From positions 17,529,808 through 17,593,807 of the forward strand of contig NC_088315.1 of NCBI RefSeq assembly GCF_910592395.1: 64,000 nucleotides of DNA. Reading direction: 5' to 3'. This stretch comes from Lineus longissimus (lineage: Eukaryota; Nemertea; Pilidiophora; Heteronemertea; Lineidae). Shown here piece by piece: positions 50,266 through 60,200 of the stretch. Made by a program: the position numbers and the translations under genes. The notes beneath the pieces were generated by a model. The model had not been told where the DNA came from, did no database searches, and worked only from the letters and a program-made list of their open reading frames with translations. Numbering within the stretch: the stretch's first letter is position 1; each line of letters opens with the position of its first letter.

Positions 50266-50390
50266 TTTATCTGAATCTAGAAGGCGCACAACCGACCGAG
50301 TGCACCAACAACAACCACCAACAGACTGACCCCAAATCTAAATAAGACGCGGAATTATATCCGACCCTGGATGATTATTAATTAAATCCT
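50266..50390 (-). promoter_or_regulatory. Conserved 5' block of transporter B
   Basis: It contains CCAGGGTCGGATA, GCGTCT, ATTTGG, GGTTGTGCG and GATTCAGATAAA in that order before the ATG, all matched upstream of C at about 56515-56619. It is probably 5' UTR and proximal promoter retained after inverted duplication. No TATA box is placed with confidence. Confidence 0.5.
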
Positions 50391-51436
50391 ATCTATCTAT
50401 CTGGAACAGTCAAAAGTTTACAACTCTGGCCTAATGCAGTAACTACGCTGTACCTTGTTAGCTACCATCCAGGCCAGTTTACAATGCTGATGGAAGTCCA
50501 AACTCGTTAAATCATTTTAGAAATGCGGGTCCAGTTTAATGTTTCAGTCTTGCACGCCAATGCAGTTGGCACCTTAAGGAATGTGCATAGGATGTTTCAT
50601 CATGAACCTCAGTGCAATACACGGATGAGAATGTACACGTAATATACGACCGAGCGCATGTTTGGGCAAACTTTTGTTTTTGGAGCATGCTGCATATCCC
50701 CAATTCTCTTTTATAATTCCAGGAGCTGAAACGAAATTGGAAAAGCATCAAACACTTATATCAAGCGATTACATCATAAGTTGATTTATGTTAAATCGAC
50801 ATAGGCCTACTAGATAAAATTTCTTATCTGTTTATAGTATTATGTAACCTGTCTGGCGTAGATGAGCGAGTAATATCACACAGCACAACTGTCCACACCG
50901 ACAAAATATTTGCGCGGCTTTATTCACTGATAAAAATTTGAAGAAAAAAACAAACTTTAAAGGACCATTGGTATTATTAAGGGCAATATTACCCAGCTGT
51001 CGGCTGCCCAGTCACCTCCTATGCTACACAAGTAGTTCCCATCAACAAAATCCACAAAAAAAGGGAAAAATTAACAAATCTGACTGAATCATCACGCTTT
51101 TTCGATGTTACCTCCGATTTGACCCGAGTTAGCTCTCCATGCAACGATCATTTCCATGCTGAAGGATGCACTAGTAAGGCGCTTCCTGGAGCATGTTCTA
51201 GCGCGAAAGTCTTTCTCGCCAGGACTTGTGACTACTAAAAATATCGAATAACGCGTTTTTCTACTATTTAAGAGCTGAAACGAAATTGGAAAAGCATCAA
51301 ACACGTTTAGAAAAATAGTTAACTTATGAACCAGAAAAAGAATAAACATACTGCCATAAAAAGCCGTCCATTCCTTTAACGATTTTTATTTTGGCGGGTA
51401 CGAAATTCCATTCGAGTTTTCCTAATCAAAGCAAAA

Positions 51437-51535
51437 GGGAGTTTTCACAAAGCGCCCGAAACTTCAATGCGAACGCCTAACCTATTTTTCGACAACGTTC
51501 ACGTTGGAGTTTCCGGGGATTTGCGAAAACTCCCC
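51437..51535. mobile_element. Hairpin element with CGTTCACGTT arms, copy 3
   Basis: A 99-bp near-palindrome: GGGAGTTTTCACAAA...CGAAACTTCAATGCGAACG on the left, and on the right the complement of GGGGAGTTTTCGCAAA...GGAAACTCCAACGTGAACG. It is the most complete member of the family also seen at 23723-23849 and 48166-48250. Confidence 0.65.
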
Positions 51536-51675
51536 GATATTTTTTTCCCATGAATCTCGCGAATATGAGAAATAACGCCAGTAAAAATTTCGTGGTTTCA
51601 TGATCCATTCCTGTTAACAAGATAAGAAATGTTCAAATTTGAGTTCCTTTTTGTTTTCCAAACAAATCTGGTGTT

Positions 51676-52807
51676 TAAAGGATTACGCGGTTCGTGAGTA
51701 CTGGTTGGCAAGGACTATAGAAATGCAGATATATTTAATGCCGTAGTGCAGTTATTGTATACGAATTTGCTGAAACTTGGTATTTATAATACAGTACAAC
51801 CTCTCTAATGCGGACACCCATGTGACTGGGCGTTGGTGTCCGTAATGTTGAGGAGTCGTTTTTCGGGAGGTTATGCTATTTTTGTCCAAAAGGTGTAGAC
51901 ATGTTTATGAACACGGGAGTCGTGAAGCCTGCATATTCAATATTCCATTTAGTTTGTCAAAAAAATGGATTCATGTGTATGAACATGGGGGTCGGGAATC
52001 TTACATATTACATATTCCATTTAGTTGCATAAATATTAACTACTTCAAATAATTTGATGCCATTTATATGCGAACTTGAAATTAGTTAATTGGCATTTCT
52101 AGTGGAGGTAATATTAATTTGCCAACATTGATATATGCAGGTTGTGGTCGCACGCTACATATTACATAGACAGCCTACATCATTATAGTAATACTTGTTA
52201 TTAGAGCACAAGGGGACAAACAACTCAATGGACTGCAATTAATGTTACAATATACAGTAGCTTGGCAATGTGATGCACAGTGAAGATAATTAAACAAAAC
52301 ATTCTGTTTTAATTAGGAGAGCAGCGGACATTAAATTCACTCCACTCCAATTAACTGAACTTAGTGTCTAATTATGTTCATCAATTACGCAGACTTCACC
52401 CCTGTTAGGTCTAATCGACTACCTAAGTGAACACGGGAAGCCACTGTTTTTGTTTACTGTCCGTAATTGCGAGGTGATTGGACTAAAAAGTCACCATGGC
52501 CGTGTCCGCAATTCGGAGTAGAGAGGTGTCCGCCCTACCGAGGTTTTGGTTAAAGCAAATGACTCAGAAAAAAATCGGGACTGAACGAACATGTCCGTAA
52601 TGCGGGGGTGTCCGCCTGGCAGAGGTGCCGCAAGGGGAGATTCTACTGTATTTGTTTATCTGTAAGCAGAATGGCAATGCTGAAATTAATATCAAGTGCA
52701 TATACATGTACGTACATGTATGTACATGTATTTACGCAATAGGAAATTTTCAAATTCAATTACAAATTTTTAATTTTTAATGATCGTCGTACTAGGGGTA
52801 GGCCTTC
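51676..52807. mobile_element. MITE family 3, second copy, interrupted
   Basis: The left end TTAAAGGATTACGCGGTTCGTG and right end GGGTAGGCCTTCAAAG match the AGGCCTAC-ended element at 34207-34797. The interior is split by the pogo/Tigger-like element at 51792-52648, which must therefore be younger. Confidence 0.55.
51792..52648. mobile_element. Pogo/Tigger-like non-autonomous element
   Basis: 857 bp, TA on both sides (51790-51791 and 52649-52650), ends CAGTACAACCTCTCTAATG and, complemented, CAGTAGAATCTCCCCTT. The body repeats GCGGACACC, GTCCGTAAT and GGGTGTCCGCC phrases. A CAGTAGAACCTCT-type end is common in pogo-like DNA transposons. A miniature relative is at 59375-59460. Confidence 0.6.
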
Positions 52808-53872
52808 AAAGACAATGCGCATGATCCCTTCAACATTTTTGTTCTAGGTCCTGATCCTGTTTTCGGAGGAAAACCAGTTTCTGAAAGTTTCAATTTTCCA
52901 ATTCTGTTTCACTACTCCAGGTAGTAGAAAAAGGCGTTATTCGCATAGTTCTTGGAGAGGGATCCGGAAACCCTTTGCCACTCTCCAAGCGTCGTCCATG
53001 GTGATTAGACTCGATCAACTGTGAGAATTTTAACGGGTGTATGTAAAATCCACATGGCCCGGCGACTGGGAGATTGACCTTCTGCGTCTCCCGATCGAGG
53101 TGTCCAGAGATCGACATTAGGGAGGTTAAGATCGCAGCCGACTCCCAATCCCACTCCGGCTGACGCACCACTCGCTTGGGAAACCCCACACAAGTTGATG
53201 ACGTAAGCAGCAAAAATGGGAATCACTCGGAGTGGAGTCTAAATGAGTTCATGTTGCAGTTCCTCGCCTTCGCGCAGCGTGTTGATATTGCATCGATCCG
53301 CACAAAGATGTCCGCTGCATGGAGGGCTCACTCAGGTCCAGACGGATCGAACAGACTTTAGATTATGATTTTTTTTTATTATGCAAGCTACTGCAGAGTG
53401 GACGATTGATTGGCTAGGCGACAACTTCGTTGCAATGCCTTAATAACGCCGTTGGTCCTTTCAATCCTCATCAGTGTCTCCAAAAAACGACTGTTGAATA
53501 AACTTTAATCATCCGCGACATCATTTTTGATGATGTAACCTATCCAACTATACACGTATAACTCGGAGAGATCTGCATGTACAGGCTCCACACGCGTATA
53601 CCTACATGTAGTCTGATAAAACGTTATGTACCTAATAGCAGATGCAGATTGGGCCTGGGTGCTCATTTAGAATTCTAATTGTCGTCAGTGTATTAAATCA
53701 AGGACAGAGATGGTTAGATAAATGGGCCATCAGGCCAAATCAATTAGTAGCGTACAAGTAAACATGTTACAAGGTTTGACTTCCGAGCTTGAGCTTTGTA
53801 ATCCGTTCGGCAAACATCAGGCCAACCTAGCCCTACCTCACCTCCACAACCGGGGACTGACTACCTGTTTAA

Positions 53873-53994
53873 TAGTGAGGTTTCGCAACCACCCGGTTAG
53901 GCCCTACGACGACGTTTATCTATTGTTCGGGTGAACTCACACAATAGATAAACGTCGTCGTAGGGCCTAACTGGGTGGTTGCGAAACCTCACTA
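53873..53994. repeat. Near-perfect foldback, 54-bp arms
   Basis: 53873-53926 and 53941-53994 are inverted complements with one mismatch in 54 positions, separated by 14 bp. The arms contain GTTTCGCAACCACCC and ACGACGACGTTTATC. It has no coding content. It lies 40 bp before MITE family 1 copy 3. Confidence 0.9.
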
Positions 53995-54034
53995 ATAATT
54001 CAAAATGGCTGCACTGTAGACCCACAAAACACTC

Positions 54035-54477
54035 GAGACAAGACCACAATTGATGTTTTAAGCCTTTTAGCAGTTAAATTGTCAATGTTTGACCGCGACG
54101 CATCAAAGAACGCGTGGTGTTGTAAATCTGAAATTTAGATTATGTTATTCCGGACAGTCGGGCAAGTAAATGGTGAAAAATAAAATGGTGATTGACCACG
54201 GAAATTTTTTGATAATCGACAAATTAGACAGACTTTGGTATTTCCACTCTTTTCAGCCAACTGGCAGAAAAAACTCAAAACACGCCCCCTATTACCCAAT
54301 TAGCAAAATTCGAAATTAGTTTTTTCATCAAATAATTTCTTTATATCTGTAGACTTGCCACAACAAATATTTTTTCAATACCTCTCCAAATATGTACTTG
54401 AGAGTTAAAAACATGCACTCGTCTAATTGATAGGCCTCGACCTCCAACCTATGAATATTCATTAGTGGTCTTGTCTC
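54035..54477. mobile_element. MITE family 1, copy 3 (4-bp TSD ACTC)
   Basis: 443 bp with ends GAGACAAGACCAC and GTGGTCTTGTCTC and perfect flanking ACTC (54031-54034 and 54478-54481). It is in the same orientation as, and very similar to, 4575-5021. Confidence 0.85.
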
Positions 54478-54490
54478 ACTCATACGTCAT

Positions 54491-54531
54491 ATGCCTACGT
54501 CATCGCCTAAACCAGGCGATGACGTAGGCAT
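54491..54531. repeat. Perfect hairpin, 18-bp arms
   Basis: ATGCCTACGTCATCGCCT at 54491-54508 and its exact complement at 54514-54531, with a 5-nt loop. It starts 10 bp after the target duplication of the preceding MITE. Another short hairpin (CAAATTGGTTCTCA and complement) lies at about 54903-54940. Confidence 0.85.
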
Positions 54532-54612
54532 GTGTCAGTTTGGTCGTTACGTGTCACTACTGTTTCTATATGAAAAAAACCTGTTTGTGCCCAAAAAATT
54601 GGTTATATAATA

Positions 54613-54808
54613 GGGCCGTTTAGACGACAGGCGAAAAGACCGCATTCGGATCGAATCTGGATGAATCCGGATTAAAACCACCCAAGGCGATGGTACCTTT
54701 TTAGTCCGGATGCAACCACATTGATCCGGATCTTTTTGCGTTTACACGACGAAAAATTAATCCGGATTCGGGACGCATCCGGATTTTTTCGCGTCGTCTA
54801 AACGGCCC
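54613..54808. mobile_element. GGGCCGTTTAGACGAC-ended MITE
   Basis: 196 bp with inverted ends GGGCCGTTTAGACGAC and GTCGTCTAAACGGCCC, flanked by TA. The interior repeats TCCGGAT words in both directions. It belongs with 42181-42380. Confidence 0.75.
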
Positions 54809-56514
54809 TATTGAGAACACGTCTTATGGTAGCTACCTAAGACACGAAAATTAAAAAAAGAATTCTTATGTCGAAGCGGTTAAAAATAGTACCACTGCAT
54901 GTCAAATTGGTTCTCAGCGGTTGCGTTGAGAACCAATTTGCACTACATGTATAAACAAAGTCACCTGGCTGTTATTCAATCCTGATGACAAGTTTTTATT
55001 GCAGTTAATTCATAATATTCATGCAACAAATGGTAAATATTTGTCATATAATACAGTGTACTAATTAGTGTCGTATAAAATGTTTCAATTTATTGTTTAT
55101 TTGCCGCATTTGGAACATTAATATTTTTAATCAAAATAACATATGATCAAGAGTGAGAGCGAGAATTAAACCTACATGTACAGTCTGCTACATAAGTAAA
55201 TGTCACTGCCATTTGGACCGCTGTGCGAAACCTACTGGGCCCGATTCCTCCTGCAAAGTTTAGCGTTGCTGAAATCTCATTTTGGGACACAATTTCCAAG
55301 TTGGAGATTTCAATTTCCAAAAGATTTCTAAGTCAATGATCTTTTTTTCTTCATTGGAGCCCTTTGATGATTTCAAACACGGGTCGATTTTAAATTTTAA
55401 GATAGATATTTGCTTATGAAAGGTGTCAATTTTCAAGATATACGCAAAAAAATCAATTGAAGATTTCATTAAAATTCATCCAAAAATAAGCTAAGCAATA
55501 CAGAGGCGAAAATGTCAAAAACAAATGCACTAAGTCGATGTACACGAAGACAAACAAAATATATTTCCCAACTATAGTTACTAAAATGTGAAAATCCTGT
55601 TGGATCCCATAATTAACTCTGAAAAAATCGGCCCAATAGTTTTCGTACCGCGGGCCAAAAGGACAGTGACATTTACTTATGAAAAAGCCATAGTGCAAGA
55701 GATACAGCCGAGCATTCGAAAATAAATTAGGGCACGCAGTGATTGCCGTTTGTCTGTGTAAACTCTGAAACTGTGGTTCATCGAGGTCATGCGTTATGGA
55801 AGAAGATAGGGTTGACACAAATTTGTTTAACACTTCAACTTGATCAACAAATTGTTTCGAATATTTTGTAGCGTAAAACCTGGTCGAGCGGTAAGGCCAT
55901 TACCATTAAAGAAACAAAGACAGTGTCACAACCCTTGGCATCCAAATATCGACGACATTAACAAGTTCGTCAAGTACTATGTCACCACTAATCTGTCACC
56001 AATATTATCCTGATGGACCAAGGAACTAAGAAACAGAGGGCTAAGACTTCATATCTAATTAATATGTTTTAATGATAAACTGAGCTCATAACTATTTACA
56101 GTACTTACACATTTCTACAGCATCCAATTCAAAGCAAAACACTTTATCACCACATAATTCATCCTTTCTGAATCACACTCGCAAACAAAGTGCAAAACAG
56201 TATAGGCCCAACAGGCTGGCCCTATCTTTAGCTCGCTTTAGTTACTTGTTGTTGGTGTCTGATAACCTTGCACCTGTTCGCACAAAACAAAGTTTGCACA
56301 AAACAAAGGCCAAGCTTCTTAACCCTGAACATACTGTGTATACTAACTGATAGCGGTAGCCTAATTTTGTGACAATTTAATGAGTTTCTCACTTCCATCC
56401 TCAGCATAGCTGGCCTGCACGGTTAGTTAGATAGGTAGTTACTGTATATAAGCCCAAACCTGTCTCTGAACTTCTGACTGTGCCAATTCGATACGCAGGA
56501 TTTGATTAAAACAT

Positions 56515-56619
56515 TACCCAGGGTCGGATAGTATTCAGCGTCTAATTTGGACTTGGACTCAATCTGTTTGTGGCATTTTCTTCACTTAGTTGGTTGTGCG
56601 TGTTCTGGATTCAGATAAA
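56515..56619 (+). promoter_or_regulatory. Conserved 5' block of transporter C
   Basis: Shares CCAGGGTCGGATA, GCGTCTAATTTGG, GGTTGTGCG and GATTCAGATAAA with the block upstream of B. It directly precedes the ATG at 56620, so it is likely 5' UTR and perhaps core promoter. Confidence 0.5.
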
Positions 56620-57213
56620 ATGTCGGAATCTGTTGATACTGGTTCGCCGGAGGTTAGGAATCCTCTGATATCAGTGGAGGAATGTGGCCCCAAGCCTGGT
56701 ACAGACCACAAGCATCCCGACACGCCAGGCCTGCAGAAACAGACAGGTTTACTCGATGTGGACGAGGAAGAAGCTTGTCGTCTTTCGGCCATCGGCGAGG
56801 AAAAAGACGAAGCCGACGAGGACGAGCCTCTCTTGGAGGACCTTCCGAGGAAGGAGGCCGTCCTGAGCAATGCCTTGAGGCGAAGCAGCAACGCGACCAA
56901 AGAACCGGAGCCAAGGCGATTTTCCATCAACGCGAGGCGCCGCGGGAGCTTCGGAATGGGCGTCTTCGCGCAGCCAGAACCCCCCAGCCAGCGGCGCCCT
57001 TCACTCGTGGTCCAGGAAATGCGAAGAAGGAGCAGCGCGCTTCCGTTGGTCGAGGAGGATGAGGAAAAACAAAGGAGACCATCGGTGAGGCGCGACTCGC
57101 TAATGGTAATGGAGGTCCGGCGCCGGAGCACCCTGACCTCGCCCAAGCTTGCCCTTGAGGAGGAGGAGCCGTTGAAGAGCCCGACTGCAATCAGGTGGGG
57201 CGAAGATGAGATG
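56620..57213 (+). CDS. Transporter C exon 1: Arg-Arg-x-Ser tail
   Basis: 198 codons ending at a GTGAGT donor (phase 0). Eight Arg-Arg-x-Ser/Thr sites are kept relative to B (about Ser90, Ser102, Ser110, Ser128, Ser139, Ser155, Ser160, Thr171); the first B site is lost because Arg-Arg-Leu-Ser became Cys-Arg-Leu-Ser. The last 15 residues differ from B ([12 protein letters not shown] here). The complementary strand is also open throughout, an effect of base composition. Confidence 0.9.
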
Positions 57214-60200
57214 GTGAGTCTACTGCGTTTTTCTTCGCTGCGACCATAATAACACATGGGGGGGATGGGGGGGATCTACGGTATTATAGGAGCCTTTGGG
57301 TCAGAACTCTTCAATGACTGCGCACGTTAGAATGACATCGTGGCAATGAATAACCAGTTTTATTTTTAATTACCCCAATTAATTAGGAAATTCATTGGAT
57401 CCGACCGCAGCGCACCGCTAATATAGACGGCAAGCAAACGGACTGACTGCATTCATTGGTGCCATGCATGGCAATTTGACAACTTCGTTGTGGTCGCCGG
57501 TGAAAACCCCGGGAAACCACGATTGACTTGCCGCAGTGATTAGGGGAGGGACGTGGCCGATATCACTGTTTCCGGAGTATATAGGTCTCTGATTTGAGCA
57601 TATCTCGTCGAGCGTTTCAGTCTCAAGGCTGACCGCTTTGCAGATACCGAAACCAACATTCCGATCAGTACCTGGCCATATGAGCTCTGTACCATACATG
57701 TACCATTTTAAGAAATAAATGACAGTTAACTAATGGTTCTGTCCTTTTTTTCCCAGGTTTATGAAAGGGAAGATGAAGAAAAAGGCGCAGAAGAACCCAA
57801 AAGGGCCAAGTGGGGAGGCCAAGTGGAGTTCCTCCTGACTTGCGTCGGCTATGCTGTAGGTCTCGGCAACGTCTGGCGGTTCCCCTACCTCTGCTACAAA
57901 AATGGTGGCGGTGAGTCATTGACGTCTGTTTTCGAAGAGTAACTTCAATGCGGTCTTCTTCCAAAGGGCAACTGGTCGTCTCGTTCTGAAGGGCAACTTC
58001 AGTGTCATCTACTTTTAACAAGCAACTACACCATCGATTGTTGTCAGAAGGGCAATTAGAACGTTGTCTGCATTCGAAGAGCAACTCAACTGTTGTCTGC
58101 TTTTCAAATTCTACTTCTGACCCTTTTATCGAGAATGCACAAACAAAGTTATACCTACAGCCTGGAAATTCTGCTCGATGTTTCTATAATCGACTGGCCG
58201 ACAATCCTTGGAACCTCTTCTTGAACTGGGAAACACCAATGACACCAGGGCATGTCATGGCATCCCTTCTTTATGTCTGCCGTGAGTTGTTGCCGTTGTT
58301 ATATCTGTCCTTCCACAATAACCGTGGTGTCAGGAATGCAGTGAAAGGTTCTCATGTGTTGCATGCCTAAGGTTCTCAGGACATATCACATGTCTTTTCT
58401 ACTACTTCCAGGTGCTTTCCTTGTTCCATACATCATTATGTTGGCTGTAGTCGGCCTCCCTCTTTTCTACATGGAACTTGCATTTGGACAATTTGCAAGT
58501 TTGGGCCCGATCACGATTTGGAAGATCAACCCTCTCATGAAAGGCAAGTAAATACCAGTAACATTGCTACATGTGACCCTAGTACTTCCAGTCATCCTGT
58601 AGCCGCCTCCAGTAGCATGAGGTGGAGCCCCTCGAGGCTGGGGCCCCGGCGTCCTACCTACCTGTTGACGAACCATAGGTCTGACGCCACAACGAAATAA
58701 GGTGCTTTGTATAGGCATTTTAGGTTGTGAATGCGTGCGTACCCGGTTAGACGCCAGTATGGCCGGTGCGCTCCGTCTTCGGTCAGGTTTTATATCGGAG
58801 TTTCCGTCTCCTTGTCTGGTTGCCATAACCCGGCTGAAGAGCCTAGACTACCCGGTTACCCCTAGGTGACCAGTCACATGTGTGTCTAGTTACCTGGGAG
58901 ACATAGTTTCCGCTAGGCAATGCTAGGGGAAAGCTAGTCGGCCCTTGACCCTATGACGAGCTCATCCGCCCTGAGTGACTAGTAACCTTGATTTTTAGTC
59001 ACCCACCTGAGACAGGTGGCACTGGATTACAGGGCTACCAGTGGCAGGTAGCTAGCCTGACCTGACCTGCAAAGGCAAGTAAATATATGACGTTATTTGC
59101 CATTGACCTCGCAGTCAAAAGATTCTGCCCTAGCCCCAATGCACGGGCCATTGTCTTTAAACAAAGCCCGCTCGTACCTATCCAAAATTCATATTGTTCA
59201 ACAGCCTTATCAAAGGGGTTATTAGGGCAAATGTTCAGAACATCAACCCCCACCAAACAGCTTTCGTGAGGTCGATAGGCAAAACCGAGGGCAGAAAAGT
59301 GAAATGGTGAAGAAATCTGTTCCCGAGGAGTAAGAGTGAAGTTACAGGTTGGTCCCAAATTGGTTGTTTCCCCGCAATTAAACCTCTCTAATCAGGACAC
59401 CTCCCTATTTAGGACAGCACTTCTCAGTCCCGAGGGTGTCCTTATCAGAGAGGTTCTACTAGTTTGTTTTCTTAACCTTGACAGGTCTTGGCTACAGTAT
59501 GGTTATCGTCTCCTGGCTAATCTCCCTCTATTACAACGTGATCATCGCGCACATCCTTCTCTACCTGTTCACGTCCATGACCTCCGTGCTGCCGTGGACC
59601 ACATGCGATAATTATTGGAACACGGACGCCTGCCTCCTGCCGCCATCGAAAAACGATACGCTCAATGCTACCATGACCAATGGTACTTTCCTCAGCACGG
59701 CCTCTTCCATTAATGCTACTGTTGCAACGAACTTAACCAAAACGCCAAGTGAGGAATATTACTAGTAAGTACAACAGCTTGAGAAGCTCATGTATTGCCC
59801 CTTGGATTGCTCCAGGATGCCATTTTGGTTAATCAAGATCAACCAGAGTCTATCAAATAAAACTGAAAGGTTCTGATCACTAAACGCCCCAGCGTTCTTT
59901 TTACGACTGCGATTCTCTATGATGTTTTATACGTTTTGATATCACTTACACACACAGTAATTGATACAATCTTAAGCTCCATCTTGGTCGCGATGGCCGA
60001 GTCACTCGCCCCGTGAACAAAATGTCGAAGGTTTGAGCTCCTTCTATCGCTTTTCCCATGTGGCCAGTTGGTTAATCTTCAACTAGCTGAATAAAGGGTG
60101 CCTAGCATTAGAGAGAAGAGTTTGGAATCTGGCTAGCCCTTTCATTAGGGGTGACACTATAATAAACAAACTCTACTAGTCGTAAAGGTTTTTTCGAGAT

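Larger units (their letters stand above)
50266..56619. other. Divergent interval between transporters B and C
   Basis: The two transporters point away from each other across 6.35 kb. About 100 bp directly upstream of each ATG is homologous. A second homologous block lies at 51100-51310 (minus) and 52885-53360 (plus), each in the same orientation as its gene. Between and beyond these are several foldback elements. An AT-rich stretch at 54950-56500 has no recognisable feature. No other gene is recognised. Confidence 0.6.

Noticed and set aside
55453-55833. 126-codon minus-strand hydrophobic frame between B and C
   Set aside because: AT-rich composition gives Phe/Leu/Tyr-rich peptide; no homology or conserved motif recognised.
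56586-57257. A 223-codon open frame on the minus strand opposite exon 1 of transporter C
   Set aside because: Shadow of the GC-rich coding exon; the plus-strand frame has the start, donor and paralogue conservation.
57930-58110. Extension of transporter C exon 2 past its donor
   Set aside because: The frame hits a stop after about a dozen codons, and the GTGAGT donor is in the same place and phase in all three paralogues.
59986-60060. Possible functional tRNA gene
   Set aside because: Only loose A- and B-box matches; no acceptor stem or anticodon arm can be formed. Kept as a SINE-like fragment.
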